Shown here piece after piece: positions 45,086 to 53,823 of a stretch of 64,000 nucleotides of DNA. The notes beneath the pieces are model-generated. The model was not told the DNA's origin. It was given only the letters and a program-made list of their open reading frames with translations, and did no database searches. Within the stretch, counting starts at the first letter, position 1, and each line of letters starts with the position of its first letter. The DNA comes from an uncultured Rubrobacteraceae bacterium (GTDB lineage Bacteria > Actinomycetota > Rubrobacteria > Rubrobacterales > Rubrobacteraceae), in contig CADCVE010000001.1 of assembly GCA_902806065.1 (NCBI GenBank), positions 186,001 through 250,000 on the forward strand, read 5' to 3'. A program made the translations under genes and the position numbers.

Positions 45086-46663
45086 ATGAAGGTCACATCG
45101 CTCGGTCACGCTGGTCTGTTTATCGAGACACGATACGGAAGCATCCTCTGCGACCCGTGGTTCAACCCGGCGTACTTCGCCTCCTGGTTCCCCTTCCCGA
45201 GCAACGAGGACCTGGACTTCGAGCAGTTCCGTCATCCGGACTATCTGTATCTCTCGCATCTGCACAAGGACCACTTCGACGCTCGCTGGCTGCAGGATCA
45301 CGTCTCCAAAGAGACGATCGTTCTTCTGCCGGACTTCCCGCTGGATTTCATGGAGCGAGAGCTACGCGGGCTCGGCTTCGACAGCTTCGTACACACAAAG
45401 AACTTCGAGACCGTGGACCTCGACGGACTGCGCGTGACCATCTCATCGCTTGTCGCCCCCACCGACGGTCCCCTAGGAGACTCCGGCTTGATCGTGGACG
45501 ACGGGGAGACACGCATCTTCAACCAGAACGACTCGCGTCCGGTGGACGTCGACACCCTGTTGGACTTCGGCCCCTACGACGCGCACTTCTTACAGTTCTC
45601 CGGCGCTATCTGGTATCCAATGGTCTACGATATGCCGGAGAAGGCGAAGCAGGCCCTCGGCAAAAAGAAGCGCGCCAACCAGATGTCCCGCGCTCTAAGC
45701 TACGCGCGGCAGGTCGGCGCGGCCTATGTCTTTCCCACGGCCGGGCCGCCGTGCTTCCTTGACGACGACCTCTACCACTTCAACGACTTCGGCTGCGACG
45801 AGTCGAACATCTTTCCTGACCAGACCGTGTTCCTGGAGTTCATGCAGGAGCAGGGGGCGGAGAATGGCCGCCTTACCATACCCGGCAGCGTTGTCGAGTT
45901 TGAAAGGGGCGAGTGTCGCGTCGAGCACTGCATACCGGAAGAAGAGGTACGGGCCATCTTCGCGGACAAGCGGGGTTATCTAGAGGAGTACAAGGCCCGC
46001 AAGCAGCCGGAGATAGATGAGATCAAGGCTAGTCTACCGCGGGGGCAGGTAGATATCCTCGCGGAGTTGCGCGAGTGGTTCGAGCCTTTGCTGGAGCAGG
46101 CCGATATGAACTGCGTCGGGGTCAACGGACGGGTGCTGCTCGACCTCGAGGATCAAAGAGTGGTCCTCGATTTCCAGAACCGCCGGGTATACGAGCCTGT
46201 TGGTTCAAACGAGGATGAGGCTTTCGACTATCGCTTCCGGATCGACCCGGCGTTGGTCGAGCATCAGATCGTGAACCACGAGGAGGATTGGATCAACGGC
46301 CTGTTCCTGTCGTGTCGGTTCGAGGCGAAGCGTAAGGGCGCCTACAACGAATACGTCTACAACTTCTTCAAGGTTCTCTCCCCCGAGCGCCTGGCCTACT
46401 CCGAGGAGTACTACGCCCAGTCCGCGCCGGTGCGCCAGCTCTGGGAGTGCTCCGGTTTCATGGTCCAGCGCAGTTGCCCCCACCTCAAAGCCGACCTGAC
46501 CCGCTTTGGAGAGGCCAAGGACGGCATACTGACTTGCATGATGCACGGCTGGCAGTTCGACCTCGCCACCGGCCGCTGTCTCACCTCCGACGACGTGCGA
46601 ATCTACGCGCAGCCCATAGCCGAGACAGTTGGCGAAGAGACAGCCTCGACCTCCCAACACTAG
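45086..46663 (+). CDS. Metallo-beta-lactamase-fold protein fused to a C-terminal Rieske domain
   Basis: Residues 1 to about 260 form an UlaG/CMAH-like MBL domain, with LSHLHKDHFD (HxHxDH, about 57-63) as the metal site. A middle region of about 180 residues follows. The C-terminus is a Rieske [2Fe-2S] domain with C464-P-H and C484-M-M-H-G-W-Q-F, the CxH-x17-CxxH spacing. ATG 45086 is chosen over 45065 because AGGAAGAGAGG lies just before it. The same two modules occur in CMP-N-acetylneuraminate hydroxylase, but there the Rieske domain is N-terminal. A hydroxylase or lipid-modifying role is possible; the substrate is unknown. The tail SxSxQH is short. Confidence 0.85.
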   Translation: MKVTSLGHAGLFIETRYGSILCDPWFNPAYFASWFPFPSNEDLDFEQFRHPDYLYLSHLHKDHFDARWLQDHVSKETIVLLPDFPLDFMERELRGLGFDSFVHTKNFETVDLDGLRVTISSLVAPTDGPLGDSGLIVDDGETRIFNQNDSRPVDVDTLLDFGPYDAHFLQFSGAIWYPMVYDMPEKAKQALGKKKRANQMSRALSYARQVGAAYVFPTAGPPCFLDDDLYHFNDFGCDESNIFPDQTVFLEFMQEQGAENGRLTIPGSVVEFERGECRVEHCIPEEEVRAIFADKRGYLEEYKARKQPEIDEIKASLPRGQVDILAELREWFEPLLEQADMNCVGVNGRVLLDLEDQRVVLDFQNRRVYEPVGSNEDEAFDYRFRIDPALVEHQIVNHEEDWINGLFLSCRFEAKRKGAYNEYVYNFFKVLSPERLAYSEEYYAQSAPVRQLWECSGFMVQRSCPHLKADLTRFGEAKDGILTCMMHGWQFDLATGRCLTSDDVRIYAQPIAETVGEETASTSQH

Positions 46664-46676
46664 CGAAAGGGATAGC

Positions 46677-47450
46677 ATGAAGAACAGGGTAGAGAGCGAG
46701 ACACGCGAGAGCGGCGCCAACTGGACGCTCTACTCCGCCCGGGGCGTGGAGTACGTAGCGCCGGAGCCCGAACCAGAAGGCGCTCAAATCTGGTTCTTCA
46801 CCAGGCGCGGCGGCGTCTCCAAGGCGCCGTTCGACTCTCTCAACATCTCCACCGCGGTCCCTGACGAGCCCGAAGCTGTTTTCGAGAACCGCGACAGAAT
46901 TCGTACCGCGATGGACGGTCGTGATTCGGCCTGGATACGCCAGGTCGCGGGCGATGGTGTCGCGTGGGTCAGGGAAACAGGGCTCGCCGGGGAGGCCGAC
47001 GCCCTGGTGACGGAGGAGGAAGGCTTCGCGTTGGTTGTCGCCATCGCCGACTGCGTTCCCGTGGCGCTCGTGGGTGGTGAAGCCAGGACTGTGGGAATGG
47101 TTCACTCTGGCTGGCGCGGCACGATAGCTGAGATCTCCGCGAAGGCTGCCCGGGAGATGGGAGATACAGGCGCGTTGCGGGCTTATATCGGGCCTTGCAT
47201 ACGGCAGTGCTGCTACGAAGTCTCCGAGGAGCTTGCGGAGAGGTTCGCCGGGAGGTTCGGACCAGAGGTGGTGGAAGGCCGGTACCTCTCGTTGCCGGAT
47301 GCGATCCGCCAGAACCTCGAAGAGGCCGGGGTTGGTGAAGTGCATGACCTCGGGCTTTGTACTGGGTGCCGCCCAGACCTGTTCTTCTGTCACCGCAAGC
47401 AGGGGCCGAGAACGGGACGAAACCTGGCGGCTGTGGCGCGGTTGTCGTAG
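46677..47450 (+). CDS. YfiH/LACC1-family purine nucleoside phosphorylase-like protein
   Basis: Members bind zinc and act on purine nucleosides; older annotation calls them polyphenol oxidases (laccase domain). Signature segments are WFFTRRGGVSKAPFDSLN, IADCVPVAL, the His in VGMVHSGWRGT, AYIGPCIRQCCYEV and LGLCTGCRPDLFFCHRKQG. Zinc ligands His and Cys are therefore intact. The ATG at 46677 follows GAAAGGGA. The ORF start at 46629 lies inside the previous gene. Length is 257 residues. The 13-bp spacing suggests co-transcription with the MBL-Rieske gene. Confidence 0.9.
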   Translation: MKNRVESETRESGANWTLYSARGVEYVAPEPEPEGAQIWFFTRRGGVSKAPFDSLNISTAVPDEPEAVFENRDRIRTAMDGRDSAWIRQVAGDGVAWVRETGLAGEADALVTEEEGFALVVAIADCVPVALVGGEARTVGMVHSGWRGTIAEISAKAAREMGDTGALRAYIGPCIRQCCYEVSEELAERFAGRFGPEVVEGRYLSLPDAIRQNLEEAGVGEVHDLGLCTGCRPDLFFCHRKQGPRTGRNLAAVARLS

Positions 47451-47503
47451 CTTGAGCAGGTCCTGGGGGTTCCTGGTTAGTGGTCGGGAGGGGCTCCGGC
47501 GGG

Positions 47504-47509
47504 TATACT
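47504..47509 (+). promoter_or_regulatory. -10-like element before rplU
   Basis: TATACT, 80 bp upstream of rplU, is a good -10 match. No clear -35 accompanies it. The leader between it and rplU is where L21-type regulation could act, but I see no recognisable structure. Confidence 0.35.
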
Positions 47510-47588
47510 AGGCGATCAGGGATCTCGATGCGCTGCTTTGTTTTCGGGCGCGCGGGTCTGGTTTTAGAGAACAACGAGGAGCTTTGGT

Positions 47589-47876
47589 ATGTTTGCAGTA
47601 ATGAAGGTCGGTGGCAAGCAGTATAGGGTTGGAAGAGACACGGAGCTCGTCGTGGACCATCTGGCCGGTGAGATCGGGGACTCGGTCGAGCTTCCGGTTA
47701 GCTTTACGGCTGATGGAGATGATGTGGACCTGTCCGGCGGTACCGCGAGGGTGGAGATCCTCGAACACTTGAAGGGCAAGAAGATCCACATCTACAAGTA
47801 CACGCCGAAGAAGAACAGCAGAAAGAAGACCGGGCACCGCCAGTCGCGGACCCGCATCAAGGTAGTGGAGGTATAG
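47589..47876 (+). CDS. rplU: 50S ribosomal protein L21
   Basis: The small protein starts MFAVMKVGGKQYRV and ends with the rRNA-binding GHRQSRTRIKVVEV region, both standard for L21. Length is 95 residues, with GAGGAG eight bases before the ATG. It is followed by rpmA after 3 bp and then obgE, a near-universal order. Confidence 0.96.
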   Translation: MFAVMKVGGKQYRVGRDTELVVDHLAGEIGDSVELPVSFTADGDDVDLSGGTARVEILEHLKGKKIHIYKYTPKKNSRKKTGHRQSRTRIKVVEV

Positions 47877-47879
47877 CGG

Positions 47880-48173
47880 ATGGCTCATAAAAAGGGTGGC
47901 GGCTCTTCGAGGAACGGTCGCAATACCGAGGGTAAGAGGCTCGGTGTAAAGACTTACGGTGGAGAGGTTATTACGGCGGGGAGCATCATCGTCCGCCAGC
48001 GCGGCACGAAGGTCCACCCAGGGCTGAACGTCGGCAAGGGCTCTGATGACACCCTTTTCGCAAGGGTCTCGGGGCAGGTGAAGTTCGCCAAGTCCCGTGG
48101 CCGGAGCGTCGCTCACGTCATAGCTCCCGACGGGGTAGTCCCGGAGGGGGCTCCGATAGGGACTACGATCTGA
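47880..48173 (+). CDS. rpmA: 50S ribosomal protein L27
   Basis: The protein starts [24 protein letters not shown], whose N-terminus reaches the peptidyl-transferase centre. It has no cleavable N-terminal extension of the kind seen in Firmicutes. [22 protein letters not shown] is typical. Length is 97 residues, 32 bp before obgE. Confidence 0.96.
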   Translation: MAHKKGGGSSRNGRNTEGKRLGVKTYGGEVITAGSIIVRQRGTKVHPGLNVGKGSDDTLFARVSGQVKFAKSRGRSVAHVIAPDGVVPEGAPIGTTI

Positions 48174-48204
48174 ACGCGATTCTGGTAGGGGGCTTCTAGC
48201 TCCG

Positions 48205-49461
48205 TTGCAGTTCGTAGATGAAGCCCGGTTCGTGGTTCGCGCGGGGCGCGGCGGGGACGGGAGCGTCTCCTTTAACCGGGAGAAATACAAGCCGCGCGGT
48301 GGTCCGGACGGCGGCCGCGGTGGTGACGGCGGGTCGGTGATCTTCCGCGCCACCGAAGACCTTCAGACCCTCGAACCCTACGCCCACCGCAAGCTGATCA
48401 AAGCGGAACGCGGTCGCCACGGCTCCGGTAACAACCGCGCTGGCGAGAAGGCCGCCGACGTCGTCGTAGACGTACCCATAGGAACACTTATTCACGACGA
48501 AGATGGTTTGCTCGCCGACCTCTCGGAACCCGGCGCGCAGTTCGTCGCGGCGCGGGGCGGGAGCGGCGGGCGGGGCAACGGCTCCTTTGCAACCTCGACG
48601 CGGCAGACGCCGGCCTTCAGGGAGAAGGGCCTGCCTGGCGAGGAGCGGGAAGTCCGGCTGGAGCTTCGGGTGCTCTCGGACGTGGGTCTCGTCGGCCTCC
48701 CGAACGCGGGAAAGTCCTCGCTGCTCGCACGCCTGAGCGCCGCCCGGCCGAAGGTTGGTGATTACCCGTTCACGACGCTTACGCCGGCGCTCGGCGTGGT
48801 CGATGAGAAGACTTACCGCGATGCGTTCGTCGTCGCGGACATCCCCGGCCTCATCTCCGGCGCGAGCCAGGGCCGGGGGCTCGGGAACCGCTTCTTGAGG
48901 CACGTAGCAAGGGCGCGCCTGCTCGCGCTCGTCCTAGACGCCTCTGAAGACCCTGAAGGGGCGGAGGGCACCCTACGCGCCGAGCTCTACGCTGCCGGAC
49001 TCGCGGAGAGGCCGCTGATCGTGGTCTTGAACAAGATGGATATCCTGGATGAGGAGTTGCGAGAGTACCTCTCGGAGACTTTCCCGGGGGCTGTCCAGGT
49101 CTCTGCGCTCTCCGGTGAAGGTGTGGTCCAGTTACGGGACCTCTTCGAGGAGCGGTTACGGGAGTTGGGTGAGCGGGAGAGGGTGGAGACGGGTGGGGAC
49201 GGTCCTAGCTCTACGGAGTACCGCATATTCCGGCCGACGTGGAGGGGATTGCGCGTCGAGAAGACTAGTGATGGGGTGTACGTGGTCTACGGGGAGGAGG
49301 TGGAGCGTATGGCGCTCCGGACGGATTGGGAGAATCCCGAGGGTGTGGCGAACTTCACGCGGGAGTTGGAGAGGAAAGGTGTCGTGGCGGCGCTCAGGCG
49401 GGCCGGTGCGGAGGCTGGGGATGAGGTCCGGATCGGGGAGGTAGAGTTCGATTTTCAGTAA
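48205..49461 (+). CDS. obgE: GTPase Obg
   Basis: This is a ribosome-associated GTPase needed for 50S assembly and stress control. The glycine-rich Obg fold lies at residues 1-155 (GGRGGDGGSVIF, GGSGGRGNGSF). The G domain carries GLPNAGKSSLLA, DIPGLI and NKMDIL. A C-terminal OCT-type domain (YRIFRPTWRGLRVEKTSDGVYVV) follows. Length is 418 residues, with a TTG start at 48205. It overlaps nothing and is followed by nadD after 21 bp. Confidence 0.95.
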   Translation: MQFVDEARFVVRAGRGGDGSVSFNREKYKPRGGPDGGRGGDGGSVIFRATEDLQTLEPYAHRKLIKAERGRHGSGNNRAGEKAADVVVDVPIGTLIHDEDGLLADLSEPGAQFVAARGGSGGRGNGSFATSTRQTPAFREKGLPGEEREVRLELRVLSDVGLVGLPNAGKSSLLARLSAARPKVGDYPFTTLTPALGVVDEKTYRDAFVVADIPGLISGASQGRGLGNRFLRHVARARLLALVLDASEDPEGAEGTLRAELYAAGLAERPLIVVLNKMDILDEELREYLSETFPGAVQVSALSGEGVVQLRDLFEERLRELGERERVETGGDGPSSTEYRIFRPTWRGLRVEKTSDGVYVVYGEEVERMALRTDWENPEGVANFTRELERKGVVAALRRAGAEAGDEVRIGEVEFDFQ

Positions 49462-49482
49462 GGTTGACGAGAGGGGTGGGAG

Positions 49483-50148
49483 ATGAGCCGGATGGGGATA
49501 TTTGGGGGGACCTTCGATCCCATACATCAGGGACATATGATCATCGCGGAGCAAGTCGCCGAAGCCTTGAATCTGGCTTGCGTGATCTTCGTCCCCGGTG
49601 GCGTCCCGCCGCATAAAACGGTCTCCAGCGTCAAAGCCAGCCCAGCGGATCGCCTCGAAATGGTACAGGCCGCCGTCAGGGGTAACGATAAGTTCGATGT
49701 CGACCGCGTGGAGGTAGACGCTGGGAGGCCGATGCACAGCGTCGAGACGGTCCCTCTTATCAAGGAGCGCAGGGGGGAGCCGGGTGACGAGTGGTTCTTC
49801 GTCACCGGCGCTGATGAGGTCTCGAACCTCCTCTCCTGGAAGGACCCCGACAGGCTACTGGAGGAGGCCGCGATGGTAGCGGCGACGAGGCCCGGCTACG
49901 ATATCTCCGATTTGAAGCATCTAGAGGAAGTGTTGGATAACTTCGATAGGATCATCCCCGTTCAATGCACGCGGGTGGATATCTCGGCCACCGGGATACG
50001 GAGGATGCTGGCCAAGGGGGAGAGCGTGCGGTATCTGGTGCCGGACGGGGTATACGAGACCATACACGACAGGAGGTTATACGGTGCGCGAAAAGATGGA
50101 GAGCAAGCGAGACAGGAGGAACGTTTGAGTTGGAGGCAGAAAGCGTGA
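49483..50148 (+). CDS. nadD: Nicotinate-nucleotide adenylyltransferase
   Basis: NadD joins nicotinate mononucleotide and ATP in NAD synthesis. The nucleotidyltransferase motif GGTFDPIHQGHM (HxGH) is at residues 8-19, and the second motif is ISATGIRRML near the C-terminus. Length is 221 residues. The last ~20 residues are basic and hydrophilic. The TGA stop overlaps a possible GTG start of rsfS. Confidence 0.94.
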   Translation: MSRMGIFGGTFDPIHQGHMIIAEQVAEALNLACVIFVPGGVPPHKTVSSVKASPADRLEMVQAAVRGNDKFDVDRVEVDAGRPMHSVETVPLIKERRGEPGDEWFFVTGADEVSNLLSWKDPDRLLEEAAMVAATRPGYDISDLKHLEEVLDNFDRIIPVQCTRVDISATGIRRMLAKGESVRYLVPDGVYETIHDRRLYGARKDGEQARQEERLSWRQKA

Positions 50149-50168
50149 ACCGCGACGGGGAGTTCGTG

Positions 50169-50570
50169 ATGAGACGGCAGCAAGTAGACGAGGTGCAGCA
50201 TAGCGAAGAGGCCCTCCGGGGACATGAGATCACCCGCCACATGGCGGAGACAGCGGCCCGGGCGGCAACCGGTATGTTTGCCAGAGACGTGGTCATCATA
50301 GATCTGAGGGAACTCGTCTCCTACACGGACTACTTCATTGTGGCGAGCGCCGAGACCGATCGCCAGACGCGCCGCATTGTCGAGGAGGTCCTGGACAAGA
50401 TGAGGGAGCAAGGCTACAGGCCGCGCACGCGACGCGTCGATGAGGGGTCAGCCTGGATCAGCCTGGACTTCCTCGACATCGTAGTCCACGTCTTCACCGA
50501 CGAAGCCCGCGACTATTACCGCCTGGAATCGCTGTGGCGCGGTGCTCCTCAAGAACACTGGGAGGATTAG
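50169..50570 (+). CDS. rsfS: Ribosomal silencing factor RsfS
   Basis: RsfS binds L14 and blocks subunit joining when nutrients are scarce. DVVIIDLRELVSYTDYFIVASAETDRQTRRI and DFLDIVVHVFTDEARDYYRLESLW are diagnostic. ATG 50169 is chosen because GGGGAG lies six bases before it. GTG 50145, overlapping the nadD stop, is the alternative. The ORF limit at 49965 lies inside nadD. Length is 133 residues. Confidence 0.92.
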   Translation: MRRQQVDEVQHSEEALRGHEITRHMAETAARAATGMFARDVVIIDLRELVSYTDYFIVASAETDRQTRRIVEEVLDKMREQGYRPRTRRVDEGSAWISLDFLDIVVHVFTDEARDYYRLESLWRGAPQEHWED

Positions 50571-50613
50571 CGAAGCGCGAGACGGTACACCAACCGGCGC
50601 GCTTCGTAACACG

Positions 50614-50642
50614 TTGACACAAGTCCCTTCCGTGCCTATACT
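50614..50642 (+). promoter_or_regulatory. Consensus sigma-70 promoter of tRNA-Ala
   Basis: An exact TTGACA (50614-50619), 17 bp, then TATACT (50637-50642), 12 bp before the mature tRNA. This is the strongest housekeeping promoter in the window. Confidence 0.8.
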
Positions 50643-50654
50643 CTGGAAGCTTTT

Positions 50655-50730
50655 GGGGCCGTAGCTCAGCTGGGAGAGCGCCGCGCTGGCAGCGCGGAGG
50701 TCAGGGGTTCGATCCCCCTCGGCTCCACCA
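50655..50730 (+). tRNA. tRNA-Ala (anticodon GGC)
   Basis: The acceptor GGGGCCG pairs with CGGCTCC. The D arm is TAGCTCAGCTGGGAGAGC. The anticodon stem CCGCG/CGCGG has loop CTGGCAG (GGC). The T arm is AGGGG-TTCGATC-CCCCT. Discriminator A is followed by an encoded CCA (50728-50730), unlike the tRNA-His and tRNA-Leu genes here. Confidence 0.96.
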
Positions 50731-50760
50731 TGATAGTCACGGGTTTGTGGGGAACCTGGA

Positions 50761-51171
50761 GTGTCTCAAGAGTTCGAAACTACCAGGAAGCGTCGGGAGG
50801 CCCCCCGGGACTCTACGCGTGGCTTCTTCGCGCGTTACAAACCACAGATTACAATATGCGCCCTCGTTGTGCTCGTGCTCGCCGGGGGCGCATACTACTC
50901 GTCGCGGGCCTCTGAGTCGGCTCCACAAACCGTTTACAGTACCTCCCTCGACGAAGCCAAGAACGAGGCGCAGACTCCGCTCCTCGTAAACATCAACACT
51001 GCCGAAGCCAAGGACCTCGACGAGCTACCCGGAGTTGGTCCTTCCACCGCAGAGAACATCATCGAGCACCGCCGCCACAGTGGCAAGTTCAAGTCGGTGG
51101 ACGATCTGGAGGACGTCAAGGGGATAGGTCCCAAGACGCTCGAAAAGATAAAGCCTTTTGCAACGAAGTGA
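50761..51171 (+). CDS. comEA: ComEA-like helix-hairpin-helix DNA-binding protein
   Basis: One N-terminal membrane helix (about residues 31-49, ITICALVVLVLAGGAYY) anchors an extracellular tandem HhH domain: VNINTAEAKDLDELPGVGPSTAENII followed by DLEDVKGIGPKTLEKI. ComEA is the surface DNA receptor for natural transformation. At 136 residues it lacks the SLBB domain of longer homologues. The start is GTG. It overlaps the following comEC by 14 bp, so the two were once a transformation operon. Confidence 0.88.
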   Translation: MSQEFETTRKRREAPRDSTRGFFARYKPQITICALVVLVLAGGAYYSSRASESAPQTVYSTSLDEAKNEAQTPLLVNINTAEAKDLDELPGVGPSTAENIIEHRRHSGKFKSVDDLEDVKGIGPKTLEKIKPFATK

Positions 51172-52162
51172 GACGGCGGGCCAGGTCCGGGGGCAAGACC
51201 TCAGGCTGGACCTGCGTCCACCGGTGCGCCTGGATTTTTGGGCGCTGCTCCTCGCGGTGGGTATCGTCGCGGGTACAGTCGCGCCGCCGCTGGGCGTAGC
51301 GCTTCTCCTGGCGAGCTTCATCATCTGTGCCGGTGTGGCGGTTCGCAAAGATCTTGTTGCGAATGAGTGGCGGACTATGGCTCTACTTGGCCCGTTGTTT
51401 GTGGCGGGCGGAGTCGGGATAGCTTTTCTGCATGCGACTGCCTTCGATCCTCTGCTCGAGTTCGCGGCGATAGAGCCAGGCGAGGTCGTGGTGGTGGGCA
51501 ATGTTGTCTCCCCTCCAGTCCCGACGAAGGTAGGACAGCGGGCCGACGTGCGGATCGAGCATCTGTGGTACGAGGATAAAGAGGTCCTGCGTGGTGGTGG
51601 CATTCAGGTCTACGCGAACGACATGCGCGCCGGAGTGGGGGACCGGGTGCAGCTAAACGGAGATCTCAAACGCCCCGAGACGAAAGAGGAGGGCTTCGAT
51701 TATGGCCGGTACTTGCAGACGCGGGGTATCTCGGGCGTGGTCTACGCGAAGGGCGTGTGGCCTGCGGACGAGGAGCGGGGCTGGGTCGGGGAGGTCCACC
51801 GGCGGACGGATGCGGCGTTAGGCAACGGCTTGAGGCCCCGCGAGCAGGCCGTCGTGCGGGGGATGGTGCTCGGGGATTCTTCGCGCTTACCGGAGGAGGT
51901 TGAGGAGGCGTTCCAAAGAAGGGGCATCACCCACGTTCTGGCTATTTCGGGTCAGCACGTCGCGGTGCTGGCGGCCATGATCTTCGTGGTCTTGCGCCTA
52001 TTCGCCGTGCCGATGCTCTTCCGCAACCCGGCCACGCTCGGCCTCATGTGGCTGTACATCTTCATCGCGGGAGCGCCGCCGTCGGCACTCCGAGCCGGCG
52101 TCGTCGCGACCTTTGTCCTCGCCGCCCCGCTCTTCGGTCGACAGCTCTCGCCTGTGCATTAG
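51158..52162 (+). pseudogene. comEC: ComEC/Rec2 competence channel, truncated
   Basis: The first 334 codons look normal: two or three N-terminal membrane helices, the OB-like DUF4131 domain (VVGNVVSPPVPTKVGQRADVRIEHL, RAGVGDRVQLNGDLKRPE) and the first competence-domain helices (GITHVLAISGQHVAVLAAM, RNPATLGLMWLYIFIAGAPPSALRAGV). It then stops at SPVH, where homologues continue with many more helices and a C-terminal MBL domain (total about 700-800 residues). The stop falls eight bases before a dispersed repeat. The genes that usually follow comEC (holA, rpsT, lepA) are also missing. DNA uptake by this route is presumably lost. Confidence 0.88.
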
Positions 52163-52169
52163 TCACTCT

Positions 52170-52262
52170 TACAACACGCCCAAGATCGGCTTCTCCGCCA
52201 TGTTGGGCGAGGAGACGGAGGTCGAGATCGCCCTAGCCTAGCGGTTGTACGGTTGTGCCCTG
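52170..52262 (+). repeat. Dispersed repeat, copy 1 (encodes a conserved C-terminal peptide)
   Basis: In one frame it reads YNTPKIGFSAMLGEETEVEI and then A-L-A-stop. The same pattern, with the stop codon conserved, recurs at 56.7 kb (NAPKGRFSATVGEEPEVEVE) and, damaged, at 61.3 kb. Similarity continues past the stop (GTGCCCTGCACAC here, GCGCCCTGCTCAC at 61.4 kb). It starts eight bases after the comEC break, so it probably took part in the rearrangement. The remaining bases up to 52466 hold no gene. Confidence 0.6.
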
Positions 52263-52466
52263 CACACTGAATCGTATGCCGCAGCCTATCAACTTCAACC
52301 CGCGAGGGGCATACCTTCCTAGGACATGGAAGGCGTGGGCTGCAACGGGCGGGGGCAGTTCGACACTATAAACAGACTGAAGAAACAGCACAATGGGCTA
52401 TGATGGATCGGTTGGTTTGCAGGTAGTAGTGGATGACGTGTCCGCAATAGGGAAGGTAGCAGCACG

Positions 52467-52865
52467 GTGATCACGCTAGAAGAAGCTAAAGGAATCGTCT
52501 CTGCCGCTGAGCAAAAGGCCCAGCAGATGGGCCAGCCGATGAACATAGCCGTGATGGACGCCGGAAGGAACCTCGTAGCCTTCCACCGGATGGATGGGGC
52601 CTGGGTGGCGAGCATCGACATCGCCATTGACAAGGCTTTCACCTCGGCTGGCAGGGGGCTCACCACGAGAGAGATCGGCGAGATGGCGCAGCCGGGCCAG
52701 CCCCTTTTCGGCATCAACACCACGAACGGCGGCCGGATCGTCATCTTCGCCGGCGGCGTCCCGCTGATGCGTGATGGCGAGGTGGTAGGCGCGGTAGGAG
52801 TGAGCGGAGGCACGCCGGACGAGGACCACGAGGTGGCAGAGGCCGGCGTCGCTACATTTGGCTAA
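52467..52865 (+). CDS. GlcG/HbpS-family (DUF336) protein
   Basis: The 132-residue single-domain protein has ITLEEAKGIVSAAEQKAQ, MNIAVMDAGRNLVAFHRMDGAW, SIDIAIDKAFTSA and the glycine-rich VGAVGVSGGTPDEDHEVAEAG end. This is the HbpS/GlcG fold, octamer-forming in known members, some of which bind haem or cobalamin. Two-component partners such as SenS/SenR are not adjacent. The start is GTG 52467 after GGGAAGG. Its specific ligand cannot be told from sequence. Confidence 0.9.
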   Translation: MITLEEAKGIVSAAEQKAQQMGQPMNIAVMDAGRNLVAFHRMDGAWVASIDIAIDKAFTSAGRGLTTREIGEMAQPGQPLFGINTTNGGRIVIFAGGVPLMRDGEVVGAVGVSGGTPDEDHEVAEAGVATFG

Positions 52866-52968
52866 CGCTTGTACAAGTACCGCCCGAGAGGTCAACCTAC
52901 CGGAAACCTACAGGGACCAAAAGCCGCCACGGCGCGATTCTTTGGGCGGGAAGTAGCGCTACGTGCGG

Positions 52969-53005
52969 GGGCGCGCCGCCTCACAGGCTGAGAGGCGGCG
53001 CGCCC
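52969..53005. terminator. Perfect 14-bp hairpin between convergent genes
   Basis: GGGCGCGCCGCCTC and GAGGCGGCGCGCCC pair perfectly around a nine-base loop. It lies 103 bp after the GlcG gene and 86 bp after the end of the minus-strand methyltransferase gene, so it can serve both. No T-run follows on either strand. Confidence 0.65.
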
Positions 53006-53091
53006 GGCTTCGAGAGCCGATCCGTAACCAGCTGGTGAGGGTGCACCTCCGGCTCAAAGGGTACAGGGTCATCGCTCCAAGACCTCTCCTA

Positions 53092-53823
53092 CTACACGTC
53101 GCGGAACGCGACGAACGAGTCGTACTCTTCGCCCTCCATGCTTCGCGGTGCGAGCTCCGCTGTGAGCCCGACCTCGTGGAAGAGGCGCAGCCATGTCGCG
53201 CGCGGGAAAAGACCTTCACGGTGCACGTCGTGGGCCGAGCGCATGGTACCGTCCGGTTCGCGTAATAGGAACGCGTAGTGTGTCTCGATGGTGGTCTCGC
53301 CAGCCTCCGGTGGCAGCGTCCACTGCAAGTAGCGGGCCCGCCGACCGCTTACATCCTCGCCGCCGCCTTGCTCGGTGTCTTCCCGGAACGTTTCGGCCGT
53401 CGCGTCCGGCGCCACAAGTGTGACGCCGCCTGGCACGAGGTGCGTAGCCACGGTCGTAAGTGCCGCGCGCAGATCATCCTCGGTGATCATGTACATCACT
53501 GCATCGTGAACGAATACCGCATCAAAGGTGCGGCCGAGCCGGACGCTCCTCATGTCGCCTGAGGCGTGCTCGCACTCGGGGTTGAGTTCACGGCTAAGGT
53601 TTCGCATACCGTCCGCGGGCTCGACGAGGGTCATGGCGAAGTGGCGCTTCATGTGCGAGGCGTTGTTGCCGCCACCGCTGCCGAGTTCGAGCACCTCGTT
53701 GACGGGAGGACGGGCCGCGTTTCGGATCATATCAACGTAGAGCGCCGCTTCCTCGGCGTACTCTGCGGGCGGCGAGATGACCGGCCACCAGTCGGAGAGG
53801 GCACCGTACATCTGTTCGGTCAC
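53092..53823 (-). CDS. Class I SAM-dependent methyltransferase
   Basis: NEVLELGSGGGNNASHM is motif I of the Rossmann fold, FDAVFVHDAVMYM is motif IV and LVPGGVTLVAPDATAE is the post-IV strand. Length is 243 residues from GTG 53823, which has AAGGAGG five bases before it. The longer ORF to 53895 includes a second, near-identical copy of the ribosome-binding region (see findings). The C-terminal part (TIETHYAFLLREPDGTMRSAHDVHREGLF) resembles small-molecule methyltransferases. Substrate unknown. It is not tightly linked to the VOC gene upstream. Confidence 0.87.
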   Translation of the reverse strand: MTEQMYGALSDWWPVISPPAEYAEEAALYVDMIRNAARPPVNEVLELGSGGGNNASHMKRHFAMTLVEPADGMRNLSRELNPECEHASGDMRSVRLGRTFDAVFVHDAVMYMITEDDLRAALTTVATHLVPGGVTLVAPDATAETFREDTEQGGGEDVSGRRARYLQWTLPPEAGETTIETHYAFLLREPDGTMRSAHDVHREGLFPRATWLRLFHEVGLTAELAPRSMEGEEYDSFVAFRDV

